64,000 nt of DNA from Tanypteryx hageni (lineage: Eukaryota > Arthropoda > Insecta > Odonata > Petaluridae), in contig CM054118.1 of assembly GCA_028673005.1 (NCBI GenBank), positions 65,343,401 to 65,407,400 on the forward strand, written 5' to 3'. This document shows, in pieces, positions 24,301 to 33,959 of this stretch. The first letter of the stretch is position 1; each line of letters starts with the position of its first letter. Under the pieces are notes generated by a model, which saw only the letters and a list, made by a program, of their open reading frames with translations, searched no databases and was not told the DNA's origin. Both the position numbers and the translations under genes were made by a program.

Positions 24301-24562
24301 AGAAAGAGGAAGGCTAACTGGGTTGGACATTACCTGAGGAGAGAGAGTATGATTAAAGACGTGTTAGAAGGAAAACTAGATGGGAAAAGGGAAAGAGGTA
24401 GGAAAAGGTTTCAGCTGATAGACGATTTGAAAGGGAAAAAGAGTTATCAAGATATAAAGAGGCCAGCGGAAAATAGGAGTATATGGAGAACCAAGTTTAA
24501 CCAAGAATAATCACGGACCTGTCTACGGACAGACTACCTATGATGATGATATATATATATAT
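21378..24562 (+). mobile_element. Full-length RTE-clade non-LTR retrotransposon
   Basis: The element encodes one long ORF (21,514-24,510) and ends in a short 3' untranslated region (cggacctgtctacggacaga, ctacc, tatgatgatg) that trails into (AT)n at 24,549-24,562, typical of RTE elements with simple-repeat tails. The text just before the start codon (gtggaaagcaagagggaaac) is of a kind common at the 5' end of arthropod RTE copies. The exact 5' boundary is uncertain and could include the tRNA-like head from 21,284. A truncated relative lies at 16,972-17,158. Confidence 0.9.
21514..24510 (+). CDS. RTE endonuclease/reverse transcriptase, 998 aa, intact
   Basis: The protein nicks target DNA and copies the element's RNA onto the nicked end (target-primed reverse transcription) in the nucleus. 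The apurinic-type endonuclease occupies roughly residues 55-300: GTWNVRTM (58-65), catalytic ETRW (90-93), GDWN (194-197) and SDH (287-289). The reverse transcriptase follows at about 510-830: PLKKKP and ISLLSHTSKIITRILNKRL, DQFGFRKGRGTRDAI, FVDWQKAFDRVNW, RGVRQGCCLSPTLFN and the catalytic YADD at 753-756. The carboxy end has YKYLGS, YGAETWT and a basic WVGHYLRR region typical of RTE proteins. Length fits the clade's usual single ORF of about 950-1,000 residues. There is no stop or frameshift, so this copy is young. The most upstream ATG is used here; a later start at residue 22 (MSSLEV) is equally possible. It is a selfish gene, not a host gene. Confidence 0.95.
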   Translation: MESKRETTTLQSLVKIIWLDNMSSLEVKQSGGKIVPQSDLRAGTALRKTFVESKLRIGTWNVRTMRKAGKLENLKEEMRRNRVDIIGLSETRWEGEGQFDSEEFTVVYSGGNSGERGVALVLRKDMMKSVTKIIATNDRLMAIKLKAVPVDMLIIQVYMPTSAHDDEEIDEIYEQINEIYEEDGRGKVNCIIMGDWNSIVGEGQEENVVGQYGLGKRNRGGEKLVEFCINNDLVVTNTWFKNHKRRLYTWKSPGDRMRCQIDYILVKQRFRNSIKNAKALQGADIDSDHSLLIVDVSTKLKQIRKTRRERQTWDVEKLKERQDVVSMKLEDNLRKLENKPKTVDIEWDEIKTSIKDTLDKEIGKQEKKIRKPWITKEMLEKMDERRKWKNVNSEEGRANYRRINNELRRVTDKARENWIKGKCDEIEQMEKLGRYDMMYARALELEDKKSNGICGKGIMNTDGKIVSETKDVAQVWEEYIKELYGKQAGEGKIELENEKNIEEDNLGPSIMESEVEKAIVELKKGKATGSDGIPAEILKVIGSEGLKVITKLINKIYDTGEWPQDFLEVTMIPLKKKPKAMQCKDYRTISLLSHTSKIITRILNKRLEKKAEEIIGEDQFGFRKGRGTRDAIGVVRIISERAIEYSQDICACFVDWQKAFDRVNWIKLMKILKDIGVDWKDRRLIRNLYENQVVKVRFENVNTCGINIGRGVRQGCCLSPTLFNIYGESLMQEALEGTGDFKIGGRIIRTVKYADDQVLLARKEEELQKMINRLVITGRKYGMEINTEKSKVIRISGKEENLNITIGGKPLEQVSEYKYLGSIITREAKCTDEIKTRIGKAKAAFRRKKQLLTGNIREDIRKKLIKCYVWSIALYGAETWTLRKNDIKYLESFEMWTWRRMLKIKWTDRMKNDEVLRRIGEKRMIIQTIRKRKANWVGHYLRRESMIKDVLEGKLDGKRERGRKRFQLIDDLKGKKSYQDIKRPAENRSIWRTKFNQE

Positions 24563-24563
24563 G

Positions 24564-27280
24564 CGTCCGTCGTGAGGATAAGCCTTTAAATCCGCGAGGC
24601 ATCATCATATGTCTCGGAGAGTGTAGATATGCTCGAAGATGAAGGAGAATACTTGCCCCGACGTGGGATTTTTGAGGGCGCGTGGGCGGCGAGGGCGTAG
24701 GAGGACTTCACCTGTTGCGGCAGAGGTTGGAGGAGGGGGAGGGAGGGAGTGAGGCTGAATGACGAGACTGGAATGGGATCTCTAAAGATTGGATTGCGGA
24801 TGGAGGAGGATGGGGGCATCTGTTATCGGTGCGATAGATGCTGCGAATGCTTCAAGAAAGCCAATTTCCAACCAAGATTCGCCGAGTCAGCCGTCACGTC
24901 GCGGGACGTATCCACGGCGATAAAGCGGAAAATATAATGCGGCGGGGGTACATTTATTGATGATTCAGTGGGATCGAAACCGAATCGGTGCGCACGTACT
25001 ATAAGGTCTATTCGAGAGGAATTGCGGGGAGGATATTTTTTTCCTACTTTAGAAGTAACGCAAACGGCGGAACATTCACCGGAGCTTTCATCGTATGAGA
25101 TTTTGAGTAAAGGTGTGTTTTTTCGCTTATTAGCTCATATTCAAAGAAAAAGCCTACTTGGAATGGTTTCTTGGGTTATTTTTTCCCATTGCCTGAAAAT
25201 GTCATTGCTTCCGCTGCTTTGCACCATTAATAATTTAGAAAACTAGGAAAAATCAGTTCGCGCAATCGATTTTCTAAAGAATGCCGTACTTTAATGACGA
25301 TAGGAGTAAAAAAACTTTACTCTTCCGCAAAAATACATCAAATACGACCTGTTTTACTACACTCCTACCATCTTTAGGTGAAGGATGTTATCGGTTTTAT
25401 TTAGTAACATTATTGTTGAAGTAAATTGTTTTTTTCCTCCTTTCGTCAAGAATAATAATCAACTCCATCATGTTAAGCACCAACCTAGAAGTAACAGATG
25501 TAGTAGCCCATTGAAGCGTGGTTAATGGGAAAATTTCCACTTCACTCCTAAATAATGCGTGTGATTCATTTTTACGGATCGCTGATTTTCTGCTACGTCC
25601 TTCGCATTCGGAAAGTTCTGAGGAATTCGAACCGTGACCTTTTCCGCCCTCATATTCCGATAAATTTCGACGTCACAAAGGCGGAAAGGAATTCGAGTAG
25701 GTGACCGGAACCGGAGACTATTAATACCCTCGTGTGGGCGTGATTAATAAAGGAGACTTCTCCGGGCGTGATAGCGAGACAAACGGGCGTGCGCTAAACG
25801 ACCGCGAAGCGCACGTGACGAAACACCTCCCACCAGCCCACCACCCCGGTCACGTGACATCTTAAGGTATCCTTTGGGCGGGGAAAAAATGGAAAGAATG
25901 TTGATGCACGCTCAAACGAAACGACAACTCTCTCTCTCTCTCTCTCTACCAAGAGGATCTATTAAAACCGTTGTTCATATTAGGGGCATCGATCGTGTTG
26001 TGATAGATAGGGGAAGCTCTTTTTTCTTCTCTATCGCATATGGCGTGCTTCACAGCGCGTCGCACTCGCCTTATGGCGATACGGAAAAGAGTTAGCGGCA
26101 CTCGAACAATGGAGAGTCGTACAAAACGATGATACGTTATGAATTGCTGTTCACTTCCCCCACTCTATCTCCCTTTCTTCCGCTATCTCTCTATCTCCAC
26201 CTTATCTCCCTCCATTCCTTACTTGGCGAGAGGGCAAAGAGTGTGTAAGAGGGAGTGGGGTGGGCAGAGTGCGCGAGATACCAAAGTACACGTGCGATCC
26301 ATGAAAAGATTTATTATTCTCTGCGCGCTGAAATGGGTATCAAGATAAAAGCATACCTCTGGATGTGCTTGGGCACATTCTCACGTGCACTACTCGTAAT
26401 TTGAAGGTATTTTTCCTCATTGATAATCTCGTTCAATGAATCGGCTTTGTTCTAGAGAGAATAATTATCGACTGATGACGGCCGCTTTGTAACCCTAAAT
26501 GCGCATCTCGTCTCCACGAACTTTTTATATGGCCATCGGAGGCTTTTCATTCGAATTTATATCAATTTGTGTCCTACTCAAAGTTGTAGGGGATCGGCTG
26601 CACTTTAGTTGAGTGCAGTTCTTTATGTTTTCCTCAATGTCTTAATATATTTCTTGTTTGCGAATACATATATCATTCATATTTTTCCGAGCCCCTCTAC
26701 GACCTCTCTGGAATGTTTCTTTTCGGCGACGTAATCAAAACCTCGAGCGTCCCACGCCTCACAAGATGGAGGCGTCTAGACCCTGCGGAGCCTCTTTCCA
26801 CGGAAGGTTACGACCCGCCTCTTCCCCTTCTATCTCGTTCGTTTTCGGGGAAGAAGGACGCCAGAGGGCACTGACAGCGGCGCTCGTGATAGCGAAAGTA
26901 AATAAGCTTTAGGGAGAGGGCGATGTTATTGGGAGGGGGGAGGAGAGGGTTGGGGAGGGAAGGGGGAGAGGAGGAGGGGGGGGGGGTGGGGGGGTTCGGG
27001 CTTTCTGCCGAATTTTCTCTCAGCAAGGATAATCCCCAATGCTATGTGGCAGCCACGGTTCTCCCCTCTCGCGGATCGCACCTCTTCTGCGCTCGTCCGT
27101 AAGCTGATAAAGCGGGAAATCGATTTCGGAAGGGTGGATGGGGGGAGGGGTGGGGGAGATAAGGGATCATGGGAAGAAGGAACGAGGGTGGTTTGCTGAG
27201 AAGGGTGGGGGAGGGGAGGGGAGGGAGAGAGGGGAGGGGCAGCCAGACGGCCACATCGAAAAATAGTATACGACTTCTAG
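24564..27280. other. Non-coding stretch; G-rich tract at 26,925-26,997
   Basis: No exon or RNA gene seen. A polypurine G-rich tract at 26,925-26,997 has many runs of three or more G, including 11 in a row, and a second G/A-rich area lies at 27,130-27,240. Both could form quadruplexes on the + strand. Confidence 0.5.
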
Positions 27281-27281
27281 G

Positions 27282-27647
27282 TAGGATTGCCAACCGCCCG
27301 TATAACGATACCGGGATATCTAATATGTGTTTGTACGTGTCGTCGTGATTCACATTATGTTAATAATAAATCGAACGCAAAATAAACGTAATGATTGGAA
27401 GAACCTGCGGATCGGTCGGTAAAATGGAATAATGACGTAAAGAGTTTAACGCCCCGGAAGTTTTATCAGTATCAGGACATTGAGAGAGGAGATATCACGT
27501 TCGTATTGTCACTTGGCGTCGCATACTCCATGCAGTTAGGGGTTAGTTCGATATATAATCCGGGAGGAACTAGTCTCTTGACCTGTGTGCTCAGGTCTTG
27601 CGGTTCCCGGAGACTCCGGGTCATTCCGGGAGGTTTGGCAACCCCTA
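27282..27647. mobile_element. Candidate hAT-type MITE
   Basis: The left end TAGGATTGCCAACCGCCCG at 27,282 matches the reverse complement of the right end at 27,647, TAGGGGTTGCCAAACCTCCC. 'AGG.TTGCCAAC' is a common hAT-type terminus. I could not see a clean 8-bp target duplication, and the 366-bp interior has no transposase. It may be an old copy. Confidence 0.5.
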
Positions 27648-28084
27648 GGCTAGCTCCAATACTCGCGTCACTCCGTCGCTTACTTACCCAGCAACCTGCT
27701 TTGTTCTTCCGTCGTCCCTCAGATCAGGGTTTTTCCAGTTAGGATTCGGGGACCCACGGAACATTTAAAAAGGGCCTCAATGAATAGCCTTTCAAATTTA
27801 TTTACCCATTTAGTATTGCTGAAATGAGGTCAGATTAAAAAAATAAATAAATATCGGGCATCGGCGAGCCGGACGCCGCTTTATAGTCCCCGTTAAGCGA
27901 CCAGAGCCTACGAACTAAGTTTCTATTAACTATTATATTTGTTGTTGGGATTTCACGTGACGACTTGTGTAGGTTCGTTGTACGGGAGTGATATTTCCCC
28001 CATTTTCCGGAACATTCACTTCTCCTTATTCGTCTTGAGAACTGTTATAAATAAACATTTCGGTGCCAGGAGCCTACCCAAATT

Positions 28085-28138
28085 ATAGTGGAACTTCCAT
28101 AACTCGAACGTCTTTAACTCGAATTTTCCATAACTCGA
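28085..28138 (+). mobile_element. Probable Tigger-like transposon end cut by the gap
   Basis: The sequence TAGTGGAACTTCCATAACTC followed by two further 'taactcga' repeats has the style of Tigger/pogo termini. It runs straight into the assembly gap, so its partner end cannot be examined. Confidence 0.4.
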
Positions 28139-28638
28139 NNNNNNNNNNNNNNNNNNNNNNNNNNNNNNNNNNNNNNNNNNNNNNNNNNNNNNNNNNNNNN
28201 NNNNNNNNNNNNNNNNNNNNNNNNNNNNNNNNNNNNNNNNNNNNNNNNNNNNNNNNNNNNNNNNNNNNNNNNNNNNNNNNNNNNNNNNNNNNNNNNNNNN
28301 NNNNNNNNNNNNNNNNNNNNNNNNNNNNNNNNNNNNNNNNNNNNNNNNNNNNNNNNNNNNNNNNNNNNNNNNNNNNNNNNNNNNNNNNNNNNNNNNNNNN
28401 NNNNNNNNNNNNNNNNNNNNNNNNNNNNNNNNNNNNNNNNNNNNNNNNNNNNNNNNNNNNNNNNNNNNNNNNNNNNNNNNNNNNNNNNNNNNNNNNNNNN
28501 NNNNNNNNNNNNNNNNNNNNNNNNNNNNNNNNNNNNNNNNNNNNNNNNNNNNNNNNNNNNNNNNNNNNNNNNNNNNNNNNNNNNNNNNNNNNNNNNNNNN
28601 NNNNNNNNNNNNNNNNNNNNNNNNNNNNNNNNNNNNNN
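28139..28638. other. Assembly gap (500 N)
   Basis: Exactly 500 unknown bases, a round number that suggests a placeholder of unknown true size. The open frames drawn through it are meaningless. Confidence 0.99.
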
Positions 28639-29285
28639 TTTCAATCCATGTCATGCGTCAGATAATTCGTTGTTTAATATTTCTTGTTTTTCGTATACGT
28701 TTTAATCCTGTATTTCAAGGATTCATTTTTTTTAAACCCGAAAAAGAGAAGCTGTCGAAATCCTACCCCTCGAATATTATCCTAAGGGCAAAACAATACT
28801 CATTTAAAGTTCTCACGATAAAATTTCCGTCAAACGTATACAAACAATAATAATGATTGTGCCAATCATAGATTTAAACTTGGTTTTTCGAATGTTATCG
28901 TTTCGGCGGCATTTCTGTGCGCGAGACCAAAGGCACCGTCTCCTCCTGACCTCCCTATCCTTCGTCACCGCGGAAACCCTCGCGGTGCGATCGAATTTTT
29001 TCGCCAAAGGTAACAAGTGAGCCTCTCTCTCGTCGCTTCGCCAAACACTCCGCGAAGGGCGGCTCAGCGATTTTTATTTTTCACCGCTCCTCAAAATTGA
29101 AACGCGTCTGAAATGTTTTGAAAGCGTCCTTGTTTATTCCGGGATCTGGCAAATGCCACGCGCGCTGATTTGGCCCTCAACGAAGGGGAGGGAACTCACC
29201 CTCCAATTCCTCCCTCTATCTCTATCCTTATTTCGCCCCTCGATCCCACATAGCCTATTCTTTTGAAATCCCTCCCCCTCCCCCT
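28639..29285. other. Non-coding stretch, no gene seen
   Basis: Mixed DNA after the gap with no recognisable coding or repeat structure. Confidence 0.5.
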
Positions 29286-29287
29286 TA

Positions 29288-29712
29288 TCTCGCCTCCCTC
29301 ACGAGAGCTTCGTTCGCATCTCTCCCTCCCTCTTATCCCCCTTGACCTACAACCATCATCTCTACCCTCCCCTCCTACCCCTATCTTTCCCGCCCCTCCA
29401 CTCCCTCCCCTCAACTACCTCCTCTCTCCCCTCCACTCCCTCCCCTCAACTACCTCCTCTCTCCCCCTCCACTCCCTCCCCTCAACTACCTTCCCTCCTC
29501 CCATCCCCCTCCATTCCTTCACCCCTCCCCTACCATCTTACCCTCCACTCCCCTCCCCTCCACCCTCCTCCCCCCCTACCCTCTTCCCTACCCCTCTCCC
29601 CTCCAACCACTCTCCTACCCTTTCCACTCCTACCCTCTCCCCTCCTGCCCCTCCCCTTTATCCCTAACCTCCTCCCCCATCTCTTCCCTTCCCTACCTTC
29701 CTACCCTCGCCC
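29288..29712. repeat. C/T-rich minisatellite
   Basis: Polypyrimidine DNA. At 29,400-29,490 a unit of about 36 bp (with CTCCCCTCAACTACCTCCTC) repeats about three times; the rest is irregular CCCTCC and CCTACC repeats. Pro/Leu/Ser-rich frames here are artefacts. Confidence 0.9.
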
Positions 29713-30339
29713 TGGCTCATCCTTCCGTTCCACTGCATTGCGGTAATGAAAAAGCGGGCTGGTGAAGCTGCGAAGGGGGAGTGGCGAGGTTGTGGAGGGG
29801 AGGCGGAGAAAGGTGCGGCGGCGATGGAGGCTGCCCCTCGTACTACTATGTACTACTATCGGATACCCCCTCTTTCTTTCTCTCTCCCCCCTTTGATGTG
29901 CCCTTTAAACACGACTGCTAATTGCGCCTGTGCGTGTGTGTGTGCGTGCTTGTAGGCGGGTGTTGGTTTGGCGAGGGCACTCCCTCCTCCGCGCCAGAGG
30001 TGGATAGTGGATTTTCGAGGCCTTAGGCTAATCATTTTTAGGGGCCCTCCACATAAGCATAATAAAAGAACAATGAATAATAATAATAATAGATGATAAG
30101 AATAATAATCATACATCTTACGCAGTAGATGGCTCTGTTGTCAGGAGCAAAATTGCTTTTTCTAGCCGCTCCTGTCAAACGCGTCACGTCGTTGCTGATA
30201 AAGTTCACTTGTTTGGCATAGGAATAAGAGTTAATTATTTTGGAAAGTATTTTAATAATTGTGGTTTCGACCGAAGGAAAACAGGGAGAGGATCTAGGTT
30301 AGGATTTATTTCTTCACAAGAGGCTTCAAGTGGAGGGGA

Positions 30340-31020
30340 AAAGCAGATGGAGCATCGGGATATGTTTTTCCACTTAGAATTGTATACAGAGAAGAGGAAA
30401 ATTAAAAATAATAATATGGATTTGGGTGGAAATGTCGTGATGTTTCTTGCAAAGCCTCTCTTCGGGTCAGGTTCTGCCGTAATTTTGCGATAGATTTTTT
30501 ACGTCGCCAAATCTATTTACCGTTTTTATCAAGAAAGGTCTGAGAGGGGAAAATTAAAAATAATAATGTGGGTTTGGGTAGAAATGTCGTGTTTCTTGCC
30601 GAGCCTCTCTTTGGGTCAGGTTCTACCGTAACTTGCGATAGATCTTTTACGTCGCCAAATCTGTTTACCGATTTTATCAAGAAAGGTCTGAGAGCCATAG
30701 AATCTGCAAACACTAACCGCACAGACTATCCAAAGAATTGGTAGCAAGCACAAACGGCTGGAAAGAAAGAAACAAAGGGGACTGCGAGTGGCTCACCTCC
30801 GACCCACTTACGAATCTTCTTTTTGACAGTGGGCTATGACTCACCTATATACCCAATGCAGTGCGTAAAAACGATGCAGAAGGATGGGTCGAAGATGGAA
30901 GTGTATTGTCCCAAGATTGTAAGGGTATACAACGAATTCATGAGAGGATGGATACAAACGACCAGCTATGTAGCTACTACAGGATATTTCTTCAAAAACG
31001 GGTGGCATTGACTGATTTTT
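30340..31020 (+). pseudogene. piggyBac-family transposase fragment, broken
   Basis: Translating all three + frames gives an ordered series of piggyBac (DDE_Tnp_1_7) motifs. These are FFHLELYTEK at 30,365-30,397, a LGGNVV..LAKPLFGSGS block, DRFFTSPNLFTVFIKKGL around the second catalytic Asp, NRTDYPK near 30,716-30,736, then VYCPKIVRVYNEFMRG and, after a one-base frameshift at about 30,944, MDTNDQLCSYYR. The order agrees with the family's catalytic core and its downstream 'YN.FMGGVD..DQ' region. At least three frameshifts and stops separate the blocks, and the amino-terminal half and the carboxy-terminal cysteine-rich domain are not seen. A 152-bp internal duplication repeats the LGGNVV-to-IKKGL part. 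Confidence 0.82.
30394..30697 (+). repeat. 152-bp tandem duplication inside the piggyBac relic
   Basis: Two adjacent copies, about 30,394-30,545 and 30,546-30,697, both running from 'ggaaaattaaaaataataat' to 'tatcaagaaaggtctgaga'. They differ by about ten substitutions and small indels (a three-base deletion in copy 2 in the run 'gtgatgtttc'). Both encode the DR.FTSPNLFT.FIKKGL segment. Confidence 0.93.
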
Positions 31021-31631
31021 GACTTACTAACTAGGATGATACTACAATCCTATATCTACTACAAACTAGCTACTAATAAGTCAGTTTTGCCAAAAAATAC
31101 TATTTGGGCGTAATCAGAGACCTCATTGACGACCGCAGTAGCAGTAAGCGCAAGGGCACTGGACAAATGTTTCCATTATGCATAATTGTAGAGAGTGCCA
31201 TTATCCCGATCAAGTGGAAATAAATGAGAAAAATATAGTAATACAAAGGATCAGTGTTAAAGTTTTTTTTCCAAAAATATTTTAAAAAAAGGTAAAAAAT
31301 TGGCCATTTTCCGCCATTTAATTCAGTCCCTAATCGGTTAAAATACTAAGAAAAATTAGAGTATTTAATGAATGATACCAAAATCTAGAGAACGTTTTCA
31401 TTTCAAATTACAAATGAATATATCGTACGCAGGATACAAAAACAAAACAAAAATGACTTTTGGGGGCCCTTAGACAGTCGGGACCTTCGGCTATAGCTCA
31501 ATAAGCCCATATATAGATCCGTCCCTGCTCCCCGCCCTCTCTTTCATTACCCTCTCCCTTGTTCCTTCACCCCTCCATTATCGTCTTTCCCGGCCTCTTT
31601 CCCCTTTTCCTACCTAAATCCTCTCACTCTT

Positions 31632-31742
31632 TTATCCATCCCTCCCTCCCTCCATTCCTCCCTCCATTCCTCCCTCCATTCATTCCTCCCTCCATTCATT
31701 CCTCCCTCCATTCCTTCCTCCCTCCATTCCTCCCTCCATGTC
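31632..31742. repeat. TCCCTCCATTCC minisatellite, left part
   Basis: Tandem CCCTCCATTCCT units of 8-16 bp, the same repeat as 32,935-33,365. The LINE fragment between them seems to have split one array. Confidence 0.93.
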
Positions 31743-31744
31743 AC

Positions 31745-32932
31745 TCAACCTCTATATACGTTAGGCTGGCTTCGCACTGAAGCTCGTAGACGTCTTCACC
31801 TCCTCTCGTTATTTTACCGAATTATAACTCTTCAAAACCCGCAGTATCTGAACTCCAAATTTTCCCAAATGAACTCTGTTCACAACGCCAACACTAGGGG
31901 CACCAATCTCTTCCTGATCCCACATCACAGGACGGAAAATTATAATAAATCCTTCCATGTTACAGCTTGTACACTTTGGAACGTCCTACCTACTGACCTC
32001 CAAAACGCAACATCTCTCCACATATTCAAACATAAATACTTTAAATTGCTGTTCTCTGCTCAAAATTCAGGTCAGCTTTAACATATTCTTCTTACCTATT
32101 GCAAGACGGTCGCCTTCACTCTTCCTAACTTAATGAACGTTAATTAATTTCTTCGCAGGTTATCGATTTCTCACAATGTACGCCTCCTTCGACTGTTACC
32201 TTATCATTGTTTAGTGTCTACTAAGTTATAGTGTTTATACTAATTCTCATTGTTTTATATCATTCTGTATTGTTTTATAGTATTTATATACTGTTTTATA
32301 TCATTTTGTATTCGTTTATACCATTTCGTATTACTTTATATTATTATGTATTGTTTTATATCATATGTGTTATTTTATATCATTTCCTTCTTTCTTATGT
32401 TATGCATGATTCAACAACAATCACCATATTCATTGTATATATTTCAAGTACGATATATTTCATCTTACTCTGCCTAATTATTGTATTATATTTCTTGGTT
32501 TGCATTACGTTATTACCTATATATGTATTTTTTATGACGGTATAACAACGACGCTGTATATACGAACACTTACTGTACATACTCCTTTCTATTTAATGTT
32601 GTACTATTATATTATCATATGTACACTATCTAGGGTTTTCGCAGGTTTTTCACACCCCCCTTCTCAGTGGGTGTTTTTCTGCGTGGGTTTTACTAGGGAG
32701 GACATGTCTGTTTTACCTAGGTTTTCCCCACAATCTCTAATCCTGTCTTCAATTTTATATTTTTTTACTGTGTATGATTTAGGTATATACTGTTTATGTA
32801 ATGCGTATTGTAATATCTTACTTTACCATTTCTTATATTTATTATATTGACGAAGGGTTAAATGTAAGAATGGACCTTATGGTCTAAATTTCGCCCGAAT
32901 AAAGACGATTATCTATCTATCTATCTATCAGT
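31745..32932 (+). mobile_element. 5'-truncated LINE with (ATCT)n tail
   Basis: The element carries the carboxy-terminal end of a LINE ORF (31,761-32,081), a TTTTATATCATT-rich 3' region and an end of the form 'gaccttatggtctaaatttc...gaataaagac' followed by (ATCT)n at 32,911-32,930. A polyadenylation-like AATAAA lies at 32,899. The style of 'ggccttatggtc...aataaa' plus a short tandem tail is typical of CR1/Jockey-group elements. Simple sequence of the same type flanks it on both sides. Confidence 0.75.
31761..32081 (+). pseudogene. LINE reverse-transcriptase ORF, carboxy-terminal fragment
   Basis: About 106 codons are open in one frame: LGW, then LRTEARRRLHLLSLFYRI, NPQYLNSKF, LFLIPHHRTENYNKSF and CTLWNVLPTDLQ, ending at a stop at 32,081. 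This is the 'R.LHLL...I......P.YL......RN....PHHRT...SF...A..LWN.LP' pattern that closes many CR1/L2/Jockey-type ORF2 proteins. The endonuclease and catalytic reverse-transcriptase parts are absent, so it is a dead 5' truncation. The exact clade is not settled by so short a piece. Confidence 0.8.
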
Positions 32933-32934
32933 TC

Positions 32935-33366
32935 CTCCCTCCCTCCATTCCTCCCTCCCTCCATTCCTTCCTAACTTTTATTCCTCCCTCCATTCCTTCC
33001 TCCCTCCCTCCATTCCTTCCTCCCTCCCTCCCTCCATTCCTTCCTCCCTCCCTCCATTCCTCCCTCCCCTCCATTCCTCCCTCCCTCCATTCCTTCCTCC
33101 CTCCCCTCCATTCCTCCCTCCCTCCATTCCTCCCTCCATTCCTCCCTTCCTCCATTCCTCCCTCCCTCCATTCCTTCCTCCCTTTATTCCTCCCTCCATT
33201 CCTTCCTCCCTCCATTCCTCCCTCCATTCCTTCCTCCCTCCATTCCTCCCTCCATTCCTTCCTCCCTCCCTCCTTCATTCCTTCCTCCCTCCATTCCTTC
33301 CTCCCTTCCTCCCTCCATTCCTTCCTCCCTCCATTCCTTCCTCCCGCCCTCCATACCTCCTCCATC
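32935..33366. repeat. TCCCTCCATTCC minisatellite, right part
   Basis: About 430 bp of CCCTCCATTCCT and CCCTCCCTCCATTCCTTCCT units. Minus-strand frames give Glu-Gly-Gly-Arg-Asn repeats and are artefacts. Confidence 0.95.
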
Positions 33367-33719
33367 ATTCCCGCGGCTGGGTGGGGAGCGAAGAGACCTT
33401 CAGGAAAATGGAATAATTATGTCTAGGAAGAGAGTAAGAGAGTGGTCGGCCTTCGGTCCTCTTTTCGGCTGCCCTTTTCCTCTGACTAATCCTAAGCTTT
33501 CGATCGCGTTTACGCCGAAGATTTTCGTGAGAGGAATACATATTCCCGCAGTTTGAGGCACTCGTGGGCTCTCCTCCTCCTACTCTGGTTACATTTTCTC
33601 AGACTCGCATTTTTTCCCATCCGAGGCCATCTGCTCGCTTCCCCGTTCCAATGTGCGGTTCGTACCGGTTTTCGAAATGCGTGGTGGCGGTAGACGGCGG
33701 TGAGACCGCCCCAATGTTC

Positions 33720-33958
33720 CCTCTCGTTCTCTCTCTCTCTCGTTCTCTCTCTCTCGTTCTCTCTCGTTCTCTCTCTCTCTCTCTCTCGTTCTCTCTCGTT
33801 CTCTCTCTCTCTCGTTCTCTCTCGCTCTCCCTCTCTCGTTCTCCCTCTCTCGCTCTTTCTCTCTCTTGTCTCTCTCCCTCTCTCGTTCTCCCTCTCTCGT
33901 TCTCCCTCTCTCGTTCTCCCCCCTCTCGCTCTTTCTCTCTCTTGATCTCTCTCTCTCA
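33720..33958. repeat. (CTCTCGTTCTCT)n microsatellite
   Basis: CT repeats with regularly spaced CGTT interruptions, about 240 bp. Low-complexity Ser/Leu/Arg frames only. Confidence 0.95.
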
Positions 33959-33959
33959 G

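Larger units (their letters stand above)
29995..31527. mobile_element. hAT-type element (1.5 kb) enclosing a piggyBac transposase relic
   Basis: The left end CAGAGGTGGAT at 29,995 and the inverted right end CAGGGACGGAT at 31,527 have the CAGGG.CGGAT form of hAT termini, and both are followed inside by GGGGCCC/GGGCCC motifs. The 8 bp outside are CTCCGCGC (29,987-29,994) and CTCCCCGC (31,528-31,535), a 7-of-8 match as expected for a hAT target duplication. The interior, however, codes for piggyBac-family transposase remnants, so the unit is composite: a nested insertion or a capture. The 5-bp and 8-bp features are short and could be coincidental. Confidence 0.6.

Noticed and set aside
28016..28665. 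Frames of about 200 codons across the N run
   Set aside because: They consist of unknown bases in an assembly gap.
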